From NCBI GenBank assembly GCA_964641715.1, contig CAZXMB010000029.1:1-21567 (forward strand): 21,567 bases of DNA. Reading direction: 5' to 3'. The translations under genes were made by a program, and so were the position numbers. How positions within the stretch are numbered: position 1 is the stretch's first letter; each line of letters begins with the position of its first letter. The stretch comes from CAZXMB01 sp964641715. Its GTDB lineage: Bacteria; Desulfobacterota; BSN033; UBA1163. The notes under the pieces were generated by a model that was not told the DNA's origin, made no database searches, and was given only the letters and a program-made list of their open reading frames with translations. This document shows, piece by piece, positions 21,502 to 21,567 of this stretch.

Positions 21502-21567
21502 CTATTTTTTCTTCCCTTTGGGTTTCTTGGCGGTCTTTTTGGTCTTCCCGCATCCTTTCATTCCGCA
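21502..21567 (-). CDS. Lys-rich C-terminal end of a gene cut by the window edge
   Basis: The minus-strand frame runs off the window at 21567 and ends with TAG at 21502-21504. The visible residues are CGMKGCGKTKKTAKKPKGKK plus one more Lys: two CG pairs followed by a strongly basic tail. Basic tails of this kind occur in small nucleic-acid-binding proteins, but too little is visible to name a family. It could also start at the internal ATG and be a very short peptide. Confidence 0.4.
   Translation of the reverse strand, partial: CGMKGCGKTKKTAKKPKGKKK

Noticed and set aside
1..21567. CRISPR arrays, tRNA or rRNA genes, and complete insertion sequences.
   Set aside because: No regularly spaced direct repeats with unique spacers, no cloverleaf or rRNA-like sequence, and no transposase reading frame were seen.

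Overview
This window looks like chromosome from an uncultured Gram-negative bacterium, most likely a deltaproteobacterial (Desulfobacterota-type) genome assembled from a metagenome. The signs are a full LivKHMGF branched-chain-type ABC transporter with a Tat-exported binding protein, a monofunctional peptidoglycan transglycosylase, DUF1847, a bacterial archaemetzincin, and several two-component genes with a sigma-54 activator. The lineage is inferred from gene content only. A run of exactly 100 N (6783-6882) marks a scaffold join inside the liv operon.

Layout. 1-625: hairpin-rich non-coding DNA, then a cold-shock protein gene with a long structured leader and a clean terminator. 689-1231: an uncharacterised charged helical protein. 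1289-2724 (minus): DUF1847 protein and a metallo-beta-lactamase (MBL) hydrolase. 2854-5204 (plus): a second MBL hydrolase, MtgA, a small conserved protein and archaemetzincin; facing promoters lie between the two MBL genes. 5206-5301: a MITE-like inverted-repeat element. 5314-10220 (minus): liv operon in the order livK-like, livH, livM, livG, livF, with 7-bp repeat arrays at two gene junctions. 10265-10526: a scar where the start of a tautomerase gene runs into the end of a peptide deformylase gene. 10540-12079 (minus): PaaI-like thioesterase, small membrane protein and secreted DUF2914-like protein behind a sigma-70 promoter.

12112-20150 (minus) is the most interesting part. It encodes an NtrC-type sigma-54 activator (18737-20113), a 29-codon secreted-peptide gene (18323-18412), an orphan oligopeptide-binding protein (16562-18175), a transmembrane sensor kinase (14680-16527), a CheY-like receiver (14152-14517) and a soluble hybrid kinase (12112-14115). 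An 18-bp palindrome, consensus TGTCAACAATAGTTGACA, occurs three times. Two copies lie upstream of one -24/-12 promoter (18477-18492) that drives the small peptide. One perfect copy lies upstream of a second -24/-12 promoter (14562-14577) that drives the receiver/hybrid-kinase pair. Activator and binding protein/kinase have their own sigma-70 promoters. My reading is a self-contained circuit: a secreted peptide, predicted mature form EGGGW, is bound by the binding protein, sensed by the kinase, and relayed to the activator, which switches on the peptide gene itself and a second phosphorelay. This would be peptide autoinduction in a Gram-negative bacterium. The architecture is seen in the sequence; the signalling role is inference.

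20190-21567: a three-way-junction repeat, a B3/B4-domain protein, a bidirectional terminator, a small zinc-ribbon lipoprotein and the Lys-rich end of one more gene.
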